From assembly GCF_017743975.1 (NCBI RefSeq), contig NZ_JAGHRC010000001.1:1054001-1118000 (forward strand): DNA of 64,000 nt. Direction: 5' to 3'. Made by a program: the position numbers and the translations under genes. This stretch comes from Ruegeria sp. R14_0 (GTDB lineage: Bacteria; Pseudomonadota; Alphaproteobacteria; Rhodobacterales; Rhodobacteraceae). Each line of letters starts with the position of its first letter. Position 1 is the first letter of the stretch. Below the pieces are notes generated by a model, which did no database searches, was not told the DNA's origin, and saw only the letters and a program-made list of their open reading frames with translations. Below are positions 24,653 to 34,049 of the stretch, piece after piece.

Positions 24653-25552
24653 ATGACTCAATCTCTCAACCAGCTTATCGACTCCCTGCGGCACCAGATT
24701 GACGATCTGCCACCCGGTTTGCAGGCAGCTGCAAAGTACATCCTCGACCACCCCGCGGACTTCGGACTGGACCCAATCCGCGAAACATCCGCCAAGATCG
24801 GCGTCAGCTCGAACGTACTGGTGCGCCTGGCCCATCGCATGGGGTTCGACGGGTTCGAGGCCCTCCGCGCCCCGTTCCGCACCGCCCTAGTGACCGACCG
24901 CGAAGACCATATGGGGCAATCCTGGCTCAGCGATCTGCATGACGGCGATACCTTCAGCGCGGCTCAGGCCCAATTCGCTCAGAACGCGCAAAACGTGGTC
25001 ATGCGGTCCCTGCGGCTCATGCACCCGGCCAAAGTCAAACAAGCGGTTGAGATCATGACACGCTCTGACAGGTGTTTTGTTACGGCCACGCGTGCAAGCT
25101 ATGCTTTGTCGTACTACTTTTCTTACGCGGGTCGAATGGCGCACCCCGGCCTGCGCCTTGTCCCGCGCCATATGGGTTCCGCGACCGATGACCTGTTGGA
25201 CGCCACCCACTCTGACTGCCTGATCGCGATCACAGTCAGCCCCTATTCGTCCGATACCATCCAGTCCATGCGATTGGCCCGGCGCAAATCCATGCCGATC
25301 ATCCTGATCGCCGACAGCGAGGTGGTCGCCCCCGGCATTGAACCGGATGTTGTCTTTCCAATCAGCACCCGTTCGCTTCATCATTTTGCAAGCTACGCCG
25401 GGGCAATGGTTGTTTTGGAATGCCTTCTGGGCCACTTGTTCAAAGCTGGCGGAGACGCCGCGCGCGAACGCGTCGACGCGTACCAAAAGTCCCGAGAGGA
25501 CACGGGTGCTTATTGGCGGCCGTCCCAGCCCCCCAGAATCAGGCGCACATAG
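24653..25552 (+). CDS. MurR/RpiR family transcriptional regulator
   Basis: 299 residues. An N-terminal RpiR helix-turn-helix (SLRHQIDDLPPGLQAAAKYILDHP..GVSSNVLVRLAHRMGF) precedes a SIS domain (about residues 110-245; FVTATRASYALSYYFSYAGRM, ITVSPYSSDTIQSM). SIS domains usually bind phosphosugars or other phosphate metabolites. It is divergent from the BKACE/aminotransferase pair and likely controls it. The start ATG 24653 gives the family N-terminus; an earlier in-frame ATG at 24608 would add 15 atypical residues. Confidence 0.9.
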   Translation: MTQSLNQLIDSLRHQIDDLPPGLQAAAKYILDHPADFGLDPIRETSAKIGVSSNVLVRLAHRMGFDGFEALRAPFRTALVTDREDHMGQSWLSDLHDGDTFSAAQAQFAQNAQNVVMRSLRLMHPAKVKQAVEIMTRSDRCFVTATRASYALSYYFSYAGRMAHPGLRLVPRHMGSATDDLLDATHSDCLIAITVSPYSSDTIQSMRLARRKSMPIILIADSEVVAPGIEPDVVFPISTRSLHHFASYAGAMVVLECLLGHLFKAGGDAARERVDAYQKSREDTGAYWRPSQPPRIRRT

Positions 25553-25554
25553 AA

Positions 25555-25582
25555 AAGCCCCGGCGATGACACCGGGGCTTCT
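25555..25582. terminator. Bidirectional terminator between rpiR-type gene and coxM
   Basis: The 9-bp stem AAGCCCCGG (25555-25563) with CCGGGGCTT (25572-25580) begins two bases after the regulator stop and has an A-run to its left. It serves both converging genes. Confidence 0.85.
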
Positions 25583-25597
25583 CGGATTGTTTGGCTT

Positions 25598-26389
25598 TTA
25601 CATACAGGCTTCGATGGCCCGCTTGGTCATGACGCTTACCAGATGCGCGCGGTACGCTTTGCTGCCATGCAGGTCAGCGATCATATTGGCCGGGTTGATG
25701 CTCAGCCCTGTCAGCGCATCCGCGCGGAACTCCTTGTTCAAGGCTTCTTCCGCTTCGGACCACCGGAACACTCCATCTTCGCTGGCCCCGGTCACGGCAA
25801 CGCGTACCCCATCGGCAAACCGCGCCAGATAGACACCGACAAGCGCAAAGCGGGACGCGGGCTGCAGGAACTTCTGATAGCTTGCAGCCTGCGGTACCGG
25901 GAAGCGGACAGAGGTGATGATCTCGCCCTCGTCCAGAGCTGTTGAGAACATCCCCTCAAAGAATTCTTCTGCCGCAATCTGACGGGTATTGGTAATGATC
26001 GTCGCGCCGGATCCCAGCGCACCGGCCGGGTAACAGGCCGCCGGGTCGTTGTTCGCCAGCGACCCGCCGATCGTGCCGCGGTTACGGACCGCAGGATCAC
26101 CAATCTGCCCCGCCAGCGCCGCCAAGGCGGGATAGCTGCTGGCAGCCTCGCGCGCGACCACCGCATGCGGGGTTGCTCCGCCAATGGCCACAGACCCGTC
26201 GTCCTCAATGCAAACGCCCTGCATCTCGGCAATCCCGCTCAGCGACACCAAGGACGAAGGCGCCGCCAGCCGTTGCTTCAGCGTCGGGATCAGCGTTTGC
26301 CCACCCCCCAACGCCTGCGCGTCCTCAGACCCCAATGCGGCTGCGGCATCAGCAATGGTCGAGGGTTTTTCAAACTCGAAATTGTACAT
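25598..26389 (-). CDS. coxM: FAD subunit of a CO-dehydrogenase-like molybdenum hydroxylase (CoxM)
   Basis: 263 residues. FAD-binding motifs are AQALGGGQTLIPTLKQRL and VRNRGTIGGSLANNDPAA, followed by a CO_deh_flav_C domain. It passes electrons from the Fe-S subunit to the quinone pool. ATG 26389 has GGAAAG upstream and matches the family N-terminus (MYNFEFEKPSTIADA). It is last in the coxS-coxL-coxM order, which is the form II layout. Confidence 0.92.
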   Translation of the reverse strand: MYNFEFEKPSTIADAAAALGSEDAQALGGGQTLIPTLKQRLAAPSSLVSLSGIAEMQGVCIEDDGSVAIGGATPHAVVAREAASSYPALAALAGQIGDPAVRNRGTIGGSLANNDPAACYPAGALGSGATIITNTRQIAAEEFFEGMFSTALDEGEIITSVRFPVPQAASYQKFLQPASRFALVGVYLARFADGVRVAVTGASEDGVFRWSEAEEALNKEFRADALTGLSINPANMIADLHGSKAYRAHLVSVMTKRAIEACM

Positions 26390-26483
26390 TTCGTCTTCCT
26401 TTCCGAAAGGCGCGGATCCGCCCTTCATCTGGCTATAAATATCCCGGGGAGCGCGAGGGGCTGGCCCCTCGCACCCCAACCTC

Positions 26484-28844
26484 TCAGCTGTTCATCGCCG
26501 CCCAGACGCGCGACGGGCTCACTGGCATATCGATATGATCGACCGCCTTGCCGCCCGAGTTCAACGCATCCAGAACCGCGTTGACCACAGCAGGCGGCGA
26601 GCCAATCGCACCAGCCTCACCACAGCCTTTCACACCCAGCGGGTTATGCGTACAGGGCGTCTGGCTCGAATGATCGACACCGTAGAACGGAACATCATCG
26701 GCACGCGGCATCGCATAGTCCATGAAGGACGCGCTCAAAAGTTGGCCGTTCTCGTCATAGGCGCAGTTCTCAAGCAATGCCTGACCGATACCCTGACCGA
26801 TACCGCCATGCACCTGACCGTCCACGATCATCGGGTTGACGATGTTGCCAAAGTCGTCCGCTGCCGTGAATTTTTCGATGCTGACCTGACCGGTTTCAGG
26901 ATCAAGCTCGACTTCACAGGCATAGGCACCGGCCGGGAAGGTAAAGTTGGCGGGATCATAAAACGCCGTCTCCTCCAGCCCCGGCTCAACTTCCAAAGGA
27001 TAGTTGTGCGGGACATAGGCCGTCAGGGTCACATCGCCCCAAGCCACCGATTTGTCGGTGCCAGCAACGCTGAACTGACCGTCCTTGAGTTCGATATCCG
27101 CCTCGGACGCCTCCAACAGATGCGCTGCAATCCGCTTGGCCTTTTCGATCACTTTCTCGGTCGCCTTGACCATGGCCGAGCCACAGACCGCGAGCGAGCG
27201 CGAGCCATAAGTGCCCATGCCAAACGGGATCTTCGAGGTGTCTCCGTGCACGATCTCGACCATCGACTCGTCGATGCCGATCATGTCAGCGACAACCTGC
27301 GGGAAGGCGGTCTCATGTCCCTGCCCGTGACTGTGCGCACCAACCATAACGCTGATCGAACCGGTGGCATTCACCCGTACGGTCGCCGCATCATAGAGAC
27401 CCGCGCGGGCCCCCAGCATACCAACGATGTTCGAAGGCGCGATGCCGCAGGCCTCAATATAGCAGTTGATGCCCAGACCGCGCAGCTTGCCATTGGCCTC
27501 GCTCTCGGACCTGCGCGCGGCAAAGCCCGCCAGATCAGCAGCCGCCTCAAGCTTGTCCATAGTGCCGTTGTAGTCCCCGGTGTCATAGGTCAACGCAACC
27601 GGCGTGTCATAGGGGAACTGGGTGACAAAGTTCTGACGCCGCAGCGCAATCGGATCAACACCCAGCTCGCGCGCAGCTTTGTCCACGACGCGTTCAAGTT
27701 GATAAGTCGCCTCGGGCCGACCAGCACCGCGATACGCGTCAACCGGCACGGTGTTGGTAAACATCGCCTTAACGTTCACCTGAATGACCGGCGTCTTGTA
27801 GTTGCCCGCCATCAAAGTGCCGTGCAGCCAAGTCGGAACCGAGCTGGAGAATGTCGACAGATATGCGCCCAAGTTGGCGTAAGTATCGGTACGCAGACCG
27901 ATGAAGTTGTTATCTGCATCCAGCGCCAGCTCAATCGTGCTAACGTGATCGCGACCTTGCGCGTCCGACATGAACGCCTCAGACCGGCTGGCGGTCCACT
28001 TGACCGGACGGTTGCAGGCTTTGGCCGCAAAGGTGCAGAACGCCTCTTCGGCATAGTGGAAGATTTTGGTGCCAAAACCGCCACCCACATCCGGGGCCAC
28101 CACGCGCACCTTGTGTTCCGGCAGTCCCAGAACAAATGCACACATCAGCAGCCGGATTACATGCGGGTTCTGCGATGTGGTGTAGAGCGTGTATTCCTCG
28201 GTTCCACGGCTATACTCGGCCACGGCCACACGCGGTTCCATCGGGTTGGCGACCAGACGGTTGTTAACCAGATCCAGCGTCGTCACATGGGCCGCATTGG
28301 CAAAAACCTCGTTGACCTTCGCGTCGTCGGTTTCGCCCAACTGCCAGTCGTAGCAGATGTTATTCTTCAGATCGTCATGGACGAGCGTTGCCCCCTCTTG
28401 GGCAGCGGCTTTCATGTCCAAAACGGCGGGCAGTTCCTCGATATCGAGGTCGATCGCCTCGGCCGCGTCACGCGCCTGTTCCAGACTGTCGGCCACGACG
28501 GCTGCAATCGGGTCACCCACATGGCGGACCTTGCCCTGCGCCAGAATTGGGTGCGGCGGCTCTTGCATGGGTGCGCCATGCTTGTCCGTGACTTCCCAGC
28601 CGCAGGGAATTCCGCCCACGCCCTCAAAGTCTTTACCGGTGAAAACCTTGACTACGCCGGGCATGGCTTCAGCTGCCGAGGTGTCGATGTTTTTGATCCG
28701 GCCATGCGCGATGTCGGACCGCAGGAAATGCACATAGGCCTGGCCATGCACGTTGATGTCGTCGGTGTAATTGCCTGCTCCGGTCAGAAAGCGTACGTCC
28801 TCACGCCGCTTGGAACTGGCTCCGATGCCACTGTCTTTGGGCAT
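26484..28844 (-). CDS. coxL: Molybdopterin-binding large subunit, form II CoxL type
   Basis: 786 residues. It carries AYRGAGR near residues 368-374, the form II signature; the form I CO dehydrogenase motif AYXCSFR is absent. The catalytic Glu lies in [12 protein letters not shown] near the C-terminus. Form II enzymes oxidise substrates that are uncertain; CO is possible but not assured, and aldehydes or N-heterocycles are alternatives. It is the catalytic core of the S-L-M complex with molybdopterin cytosine dinucleotide. Gene order S-L-M agrees with form II. Confidence 0.93.
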   Translation of the reverse strand: MPKDSGIGASSKRREDVRFLTGAGNYTDDINVHGQAYVHFLRSDIAHGRIKNIDTSAAEAMPGVVKVFTGKDFEGVGGIPCGWEVTDKHGAPMQEPPHPILAQGKVRHVGDPIAAVVADSLEQARDAAEAIDLDIEELPAVLDMKAAAQEGATLVHDDLKNNICYDWQLGETDDAKVNEVFANAAHVTTLDLVNNRLVANPMEPRVAVAEYSRGTEEYTLYTTSQNPHVIRLLMCAFVLGLPEHKVRVVAPDVGGGFGTKIFHYAEEAFCTFAAKACNRPVKWTASRSEAFMSDAQGRDHVSTIELALDADNNFIGLRTDTYANLGAYLSTFSSSVPTWLHGTLMAGNYKTPVIQVNVKAMFTNTVPVDAYRGAGRPEATYQLERVVDKAARELGVDPIALRRQNFVTQFPYDTPVALTYDTGDYNGTMDKLEAAADLAGFAARRSESEANGKLRGLGINCYIEACGIAPSNIVGMLGARAGLYDAATVRVNATGSISVMVGAHSHGQGHETAFPQVVADMIGIDESMVEIVHGDTSKIPFGMGTYGSRSLAVCGSAMVKATEKVIEKAKRIAAHLLEASEADIELKDGQFSVAGTDKSVAWGDVTLTAYVPHNYPLEVEPGLEETAFYDPANFTFPAGAYACEVELDPETGQVSIEKFTAADDFGNIVNPMIVDGQVHGGIGQGIGQALLENCAYDENGQLLSASFMDYAMPRADDVPFYGVDHSSQTPCTHNPLGVKGCGEAGAIGSPPAVVNAVLDALNSGGKAVDHIDMPVSPSRVWAAMNS

Positions 28845-28898
28845 TGCTTGTTCTCCTCCCTGGAAAGGAATTTTCGTCGAAAATTCTCAGTCTCTGCC

Positions 28899-29384
28899 TT
28901 ACTCGGCAGCGATGTGACCTACGTCCTGGCCCGATGCGGCCATGATCGCCTTGACGATATTGTGGTATCCGGTGCAACGGCACAGGTTGCCCTCCAGATA
29001 CTTGCGTATCTCACTTTCGGTCGGGCGCGGATTCTCTTTCAGCAAGGCTGCCGCACTCATGACCATTCCGGGCGTACAGAACCCGCACTGCAGGCCATGA
29101 TGATCCTGAAATGCCTGCTGGATCACGTTCAACGAGCCGTCCTGATTGGCTTGCCCTTCGATGGTGCCTACATCAGCGCCATCCGCCTCAAGCGCCAGCA
29201 TGTTGCAGGATTTCACCGCTTCACCGTTCACATGCACAACGCAGGCACCGCATTGCGCGGTATCGCAGCCTACATGGGTTCCGGTCAGCGACAGGTGGTC
29301 ACGCAGGAAACTGGACAGCAGTGTCCGGCCCTCGACATCACCGCTCACGGATTTCCCGTTCACGGTCATTGAGACCTGTGTCAT
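28899..29384 (-). CDS. coxS: 2Fe-2S subunit of the molybdenum hydroxylase (CoxS)
   Basis: 161 residues. Eight cysteines in two clusters are visible: the plant-type set CDTAQCGAC with a later Cys, and the C-terminal CGFCTPGM and CRCTGY. It relays electrons from the molybdenum centre to FAD. ATG 29384 follows a GGGAGGA. First gene of the S-L-M set, with a 149-base gap to the upstream maturation genes. Confidence 0.94.
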   Translation of the reverse strand: MTQVSMTVNGKSVSGDVEGRTLLSSFLRDHLSLTGTHVGCDTAQCGACVVHVNGEAVKSCNMLALEADGADVGTIEGQANQDGSLNVIQQAFQDHHGLQCGFCTPGMVMSAAALLKENPRPTESEIRKYLEGNLCRCTGYHNIVKAIMAASGQDVGHIAAE

Positions 29385-29533
29385 ATTTTCCTCCCAATAT
29401 GAAATCTCCCGTCCCGAGTTAAACACGGGAAAAATTGTTTGAGAACAAAAATATTTAGCCCCTGTATCCGACGTTCGTAGGGGTCGCCTTTGGCGATAAA
29501 TCCACCTAGGCCTTTCGGAAACAGACGATCGGG

Positions 29534-30535
29534 TTACGCTTTCCGCCCGGCTCGCGGCTGCGGTCGTGTGGGAATTTCCTTAAGCAGCCCACCGACCCCC
29601 ATACCCGCGATATCGGCCCCGGTCGTTTCCACCCCACACGCCACGCGGGACAGAACCCAATCCGCGCCGTTCAGCGCCGGAGAGCGCGCGCAGCCCGGCA
29701 GGCCGATCACCGGGCGCCGTTCAAGCGCGCCGATAAACAGCAGGTTACCGGGATCGACCGGCATGCCAAAGCGATCCACCTTACCGCCTGCTGCGCGCAC
29801 GGCCTGAGGTGCGACGTCGAACACATCCGACGTGGCCGACCCGGTCAGGATCATCACAATGTCACCCGATGCCTCCGAAATAGCCTGCGCCAAGGGCTCG
29901 GGTTTGTGCGGCACGATTTGTACCTCATCTAACGCGAGCCCCAGCGCCTCGACCCGGCCGCGAATGGCTGCGATGCCCTTTTCGTTGGACGGACCGCCCG
30001 GAATATCCGTCACGATCAACCCGGCGGTCTTGTGGACCGGGGCCGCAAGACGAATGGACGCATGCGCCAGACTTGCGGCCTTCAACACATCTTCGCGCGG
30101 AACGGCGTAAGAGATCACCTTGATCGTGGCGACCATTCCCCCCGGTCCCATCTGTTGATATTGCGGTACCGTCGCGACGGTGATCATCGGGTTTACGCAA
30201 TTGAACGCCTGCAACGCATCGGCATCCAGGTCCACGACACCGGGACCGTCCGCCAACAGGTTCACACGCCCGGTAAATGGCTGCGTCACGCGCAAACCCA
30301 CAGCTTGCGGGTCCGGTGTAAGGGCTGCAGCCAAAAGCTCGGCGGCCTCATCCTCGTGGCAATCTCCAGGTTCCAGCCGCGCTACCGTGACTTCGTCATA
30401 CCCGGCGTCGGCAAGCTGATTGCAATGGTCTGCAGTCAAGACCAGGCCTTTGCGCAGCTTGGCATCCTGCACTTTCACCGAATGCGCCAGGATTGCACCA
30501 GCGGCCTCGGCAGTGGGAACGGGACCAAACTTCAC
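29534..30535 (-). CDS. Molybdopterin-binding protein, MoeA/MoaB-like
   Basis: 333 residues. An N-terminal region ([26 protein letters not shown]) resembles MoeA domain III; the C-terminal half contains a molybdopterin-binding fold with [23 protein letters not shown] and [11 protein letters not shown]. It probably helps insert or modify the molybdenum cofactor for the adjacent CoxL. It overlaps the XdhC gene by four bases. In other genomes such a protein may be fused to a MocA-type nucleotidyltransferase, which is missing here. Confidence 0.8.
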   Translation of the reverse strand: MKFGPVPTAEAAGAILAHSVKVQDAKLRKGLVLTADHCNQLADAGYDEVTVARLEPGDCHEDEAAELLAAALTPDPQAVGLRVTQPFTGRVNLLADGPGVVDLDADALQAFNCVNPMITVATVPQYQQMGPGGMVATIKVISYAVPREDVLKAASLAHASIRLAAPVHKTAGLIVTDIPGGPSNEKGIAAIRGRVEALGLALDEVQIVPHKPEPLAQAISEASGDIVMILTGSATSDVFDVAPQAVRAAGGKVDRFGMPVDPGNLLFIGALERRPVIGLPGCARSPALNGADWVLSRVACGVETTGADIAGMGVGGLLKEIPTRPQPRAGRKA

Positions 30536-31500
30536 GCTTTGCCCCTCAGCACAGCTGTCATTTGGGCAAGTATGGCGACCGCAATCTCGGATGGGCCCGC
30601 TGCGCCAATATCCAAGCCTATAGGACCATGGATCTGAGCGATCTCGGCTTCTGAAAACCCGGCTTCGGTCAACCGCGCCACACGTTTCGCGTGGGTCCGC
30701 GTGGACCCCAGCGCCCCGATATAGAATACGCCAGCGCGCAAGGCAGCCTCCAACGCCGGATCATCCAGCTTGGGATCGTGGGTCAAAAGAACTACGGCGG
30801 TCCGCGTATCCATGCCCAGTTTGGCAACGGCCTCGTCCGGCCAGTCGGTCAGGATCGTCTCACCGGGAAAGCGCGCGCTCGAGGCGAAGGCGTCGCGCGG
30901 ATCGATGATAGCGGGATCATACCCGGCAATTCGCGCCATCGGCACCAGTGCCTGAGCGATATGGACGGCCCCTACAATGATCAACCGCAACGGAGGGTTA
31001 TGGACGGCAACAAATGTCTGCCCGTCATCTTCAAAACCGGACCAGTCCATACGCATTCGGTTAGCATAGGCATTGCGACGCAGCGCCCTTTGGCCGGTTT
31101 CAACGTTTACCTCATAGGCAACAGGCTCGCGCCGGGCGCGGGCCGCAACCAGATCACGCAACATGGGTTCTGGAAGCACAGATCCGATGGGCTCCACCAG
31201 AACGCGGATCGTACCGCCGCAGGCCAGCCCGACGGCAAAGGCGTCCTCGTCACTGACACCGAATTCCAGCAACCGCGCCTCGCCCTCGTCTATTGCTTCA
31301 TGCGCCTCGACGATGACTGCACCCTCAACGCAGCCGCCAGAGACCGATCCCTCAATCCGGCCATCGCCAGCGATCACCAACTGGGCGCCTACGCGGCGCG
31401 GCGCGCTGCCCCAGGTTTCAACAACCGTGGCCAGTGCGGTTGGATGGCCCTCGGCATGCCAATTCAGGGCTGTCTCAGGGCTGTTGTCGAATCTGTCCAT
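30532..31500 (-). CDS. XdhC/CoxI family molybdoenzyme maturation protein
   Basis: 322 residues. The N-terminal XdhC_CoxI domain (ATVVETWGSAPRRVGAQLVI, GSVSGGCVEGAV) is followed by a Rossmann-like XdhC_C domain (LIIVGAVHIAQALVPMA, VLLTHDPKLDDPAL, YIGALGSTRTHAKR). XdhC proteins bind the molybdenum cofactor and support its sulfuration before delivery to hydroxylases. Coupled with the MoeA-like gene and upstream of coxSLM. Confidence 0.92.
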   Translation of the reverse strand: MDRFDNSPETALNWHAEGHPTALATVVETWGSAPRRVGAQLVIAGDGRIEGSVSGGCVEGAVIVEAHEAIDEGEARLLEFGVSDEDAFAVGLACGGTIRVLVEPIGSVLPEPMLRDLVAARARREPVAYEVNVETGQRALRRNAYANRMRMDWSGFEDDGQTFVAVHNPPLRLIIVGAVHIAQALVPMARIAGYDPAIIDPRDAFASSARFPGETILTDWPDEAVAKLGMDTRTAVVLLTHDPKLDDPALEAALRAGVFYIGALGSTRTHAKRVARLTEAGFSEAEIAQIHGPIGLDIGAAGPSEIAVAILAQMTAVLRGKA

Positions 31501-31741
31501 TGCACCCTCCCGGCGTGTTCAGGTCCAACATAGGCAGGTTTGGCGCAATGAAAAGTAAGCCTAAAGGCGAACATCCTGTATTTCGCCATCACTGAGCCCT
31601 GGGCCAGCATCGGCGTATACAAGCCCAGATCGGCACGCTACCGACAAATCATTGATTGCGCCGAACCCAGATTCTAGCCTACACGAGCAATTGCTGCATT
31701 CCAGTATGCGCATATTAATTTTTCACAACGGAGACAGAGAG

Positions 31742-32242
31742 TTGAAACGTATTCTTACACTCGGACTGGCGCTTGGCCTGTTTACTTCTACCGTCGCAAC
31801 TGCAGACACTTATCTGCGCTACGGCGAGGTTGAGGGCTGGAAAGTATTCATCGACCAGGACAAGAAAACCTGCCTGATCGAAGCCGTTGATGACTCGGAA
31901 AACGTGGTCCAGATGGGCCTGACCGAAGACCGCGGCGTCGGCTATGTGGGCGTGTTCACCAAAGCTGAGACCGACATCAAGCGCGGTGAGAAAGAAGCCG
32001 TAGCGATCTTGCTGGGCGAAAACCTTTACGTGGGCGAAGCGACCGGCATGCGCGGCAATATCACCAAAGGATATTCGGGCGGGTATGTTCTGTCAGATGA
32101 TCCGCAGTTCGCGGATGACATCGCCAAGCAAAAGGTCATGGTCGTGTTCCCGGAAAAGGAATTCGCCTTCACCGTTGATTTGACCGGTACCTACAAGGCC
32201 ATGGAAATGGCGCGGAAGTGCAACGAAGATCAGCTGAGCTGA
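31742..32242 (+). CDS. Secreted protein of unknown function, TTG start
   Basis: 166 residues if translation begins at TTG 31742, which has GGAG 8 bases upstream and gives a standard signal peptide (KRILTLGLALGLFTSTVATA). In-frame ATGs upstream (31652, 31706) lack a ribosome site and would precede the signal with polar residues. The mature part has two Cys (KKTCLIEAV and ARKCNED). GWKVFIDQDKKTC recalls the IalB-like invasion-associated proteins, but the match is only suggestive. It lies on the opposite strand inside the cox region. Confidence 0.7.
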   Translation: MKRILTLGLALGLFTSTVATADTYLRYGEVEGWKVFIDQDKKTCLIEAVDDSENVVQMGLTEDRGVGYVGVFTKAETDIKRGEKEAVAILLGENLYVGEATGMRGNITKGYSGGYVLSDDPQFADDIAKQKVMVVFPEKEFAFTVDLTGTYKAMEMARKCNEDQLS

Positions 32243-32245
32243 CCT

Positions 32246-33502
32246 TCAGTTGGAAAGCGCGGTCATCAGCCGCGCTTTCTCACCCACATCGTCGGGCTTC
32301 GAGATAACAGCGGCCAGATCTTCGAGCGAGGCAATCGAGTGGCCCGCCCTGAAACTGTCCACATGGGGCAGCATGGCCGCCACACCTTGGGCCTTGGGCG
32401 CGAAGCCATCCCACCGGAGCAATGGGTTGAGCCAGATCAGCCGGCGTGCCGAAAGGTGAAGGCGCTCCATCTCTTTTCCCAACGCTTGGGGGTCGCCCCG
32501 GTCCAGCCCGTCCGAGATCAGCAGGACGACCGCGCCCTGCCCCATAACGCGCCGCGACCAGTCCCGATTGAAGGCATGAAGGCACTCGCCGATCCGCGTG
32601 CCGCCTTCCCAATCCTGCGCCTCTGCCCCGGCTGCGGCCAACGCCGCGTCCACATCGCGTTGCTGCAGGTGGCGGGTGATGTTGGTAAGGCGCGTGCCAA
32701 AGGTGAACGCGTGCACCCTGGCCCAGCCTGCCCCCTTGGCGTTTGACACGGCATGCAGGAAGTGCAGGACAATCCGACTGTACTGGCTCATCGAGCCCGA
32801 GATATCGCAAAGCACGACCAGGTTCGGCCAGCGGTGCTTGGGCTTTTGGTGCATGATTTCATGCAGCTCTCCACCCTGTCGCATGGCAGCGCGCAGAGTT
32901 CTGGCCCGGTCGATGCGATGCCCCAGATGGCTGGCTTGTCCGCGCCGGGATTCGATAGGCTTCACCGGCAGCGTCAACCGCGCAAGCATACGCTTGGCTT
33001 GCGCGATCTCGGCTGTGCTCATCTGCTCAAAATCCAGGCTCCGCAATCGTTCCTCGGACGAAGCCGTTTGCGAGGCGTCGATTTCAAGCTCACTCTCTTC
33101 TTCTTGCTCTGCAACGTCTGGCAAGTCCTGTTCGACACCGTCCAACAACGCTTCGGCCGCGCGTTTTTCGGCTGCGTCCGCCTTGCGTTCTTCCTGAACG
33201 CCGCGAATAGCAGGCAGCATCATGGACATCATGTGTTCAAGATAACGGGGGTCGCGCCAATACAGACGAAAGACCTGGGCGAACACGGTTCGATGTTCCG
33301 GGCGGTGCACAAAACAGGCGTGCAGCGTCCAGTAGAAATCCTGTTTTTCGGTAAATCCTGCGGCCTGCACGGCGCGAATGGCGTCAACAACTCGGCCCGT
33401 CCCAATGGGCAACCCCGCCTTGCGCAACGCGCGTGCAAAATGGGTAATGTTCTGCGCCAGTTTTGGACTTTCCGGAATGTCCAATGGTATCTGCTCAACC
33501 AA
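32246..33502 (-). CDS. coxE: VWA-domain protein CoxE
   Basis: 418 residues, soluble. The C-terminal half is a von Willebrand A domain with the metal-ion site DISGSMS in VLCDISGSMSQYSR and downstream LISDGLDRGD. The middle is acidic (DLPDVAEQEEESELEID). CoxE works with the MoxR-type ATPase CoxD to build the active-site Cu/Mo or Mo-sulfido centre of CO-dehydrogenase-like enzymes. Translation likely begins at TTG 33502, overlapping the kinase gene by 8 bases. Confidence 0.9.
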   Translation of the reverse strand: MVEQIPLDIPESPKLAQNITHFARALRKAGLPIGTGRVVDAIRAVQAAGFTEKQDFYWTLHACFVHRPEHRTVFAQVFRLYWRDPRYLEHMMSMMLPAIRGVQEERKADAAEKRAAEALLDGVEQDLPDVAEQEEESELEIDASQTASSEERLRSLDFEQMSTAEIAQAKRMLARLTLPVKPIESRRGQASHLGHRIDRARTLRAAMRQGGELHEIMHQKPKHRWPNLVVLCDISGSMSQYSRIVLHFLHAVSNAKGAGWARVHAFTFGTRLTNITRHLQQRDVDAALAAAGAEAQDWEGGTRIGECLHAFNRDWSRRVMGQGAVVLLISDGLDRGDPQALGKEMERLHLSARRLIWLNPLLRWDGFAPKAQGVAAMLPHVDSFRAGHSIASLEDLAAVISKPDDVGEKARLMTALSN

Positions 33503-34049
33503 GATGCGATCCCCCGTTCAGGGCATCGGCAATGGCGCGCGCAGCCTCTTTCGGAGTGCGCTTGTCGACAGATATTTCGATCACCCCATCAAGACGCAGC
33601 AAAGTCAGATCGCGACGGAAATTCATCAGAACGTCTGGCTCCATCAGTTTTCCGCGCCCCTGCCGCTCTGGATCACAAAGACGCCTCAGGTTTTCCTGCT
33701 CGCTTAGTTGAAGCATGAAGGGCTGTAACCGACCGCCGCGCTTGCGCGCAAATTCCAGTGTCGGCGCGATCAGTTCACGGTCGGCCGAGCTTTCTTCCAG
33801 CGCATCTGTGAAGATCACCGGAATGTCGGGCCCCAATGTCAACGCCGCTTCATAAATCGCGGCTCGCACCTCTCGCCGCAGAACGGCATGTCTTGGATCG
33901 GATCGTACGAACAAAGCGCTCGCGGGGTTCAACATCAGGTGGTTGTCAATCAGCCGTCCGCCGATCATGTCGGCCAGCGCGATCCCAATTGTCCGCTTGC
34001 CGGACCCTGGCCATCCAACGATATGGATCGTCAGCGGTTCGTCGACCAT
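33495..34049 (-). CDS. Small P-loop kinase-like protein between coxD and coxE
   Basis: 184 residues. Walker A is IVGWPGSGKRTIG near residue 10-22, and the fold resembles shikimate/gluconate/adenylate-type kinases (RLIDNHLMLNP, RDLTLLRLDGVIEISVDKRTP). I cannot name a substrate. It overlaps coxD by one base (TGATG) and coxE by eight, so it is tightly co-translated with both and presumably part of the same maturation process. This gene is not part of the cox accessory set I know. Confidence 0.75.
   Translation of the reverse strand: MVDEPLTIHIVGWPGSGKRTIGIALADMIGGRLIDNHLMLNPASALFVRSDPRHAVLRREVRAAIYEAALTLGPDIPVIFTDALEESSADRELIAPTLEFARKRGGRLQPFMLQLSEQENLRRLCDPERQGRGKLMEPDVLMNFRRDLTLLRLDGVIEISVDKRTPKEAARAIADALNGGSHLG

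Noticed and set aside
26484..28844. Form I (bona fide CO dehydrogenase) CoxL
   Set aside because: The active-site loop is AYRGAGR and gene order is S-L-M; form I needs AYXCSFR and M-S-L.
26535..29372. A 945-codon open frame on the plus strand across coxL and coxS
   Set aside because: It is antisense to two well-conserved genes. Long antisense frames are expected from GC-rich codon usage, and its product shows no recognisable domain.
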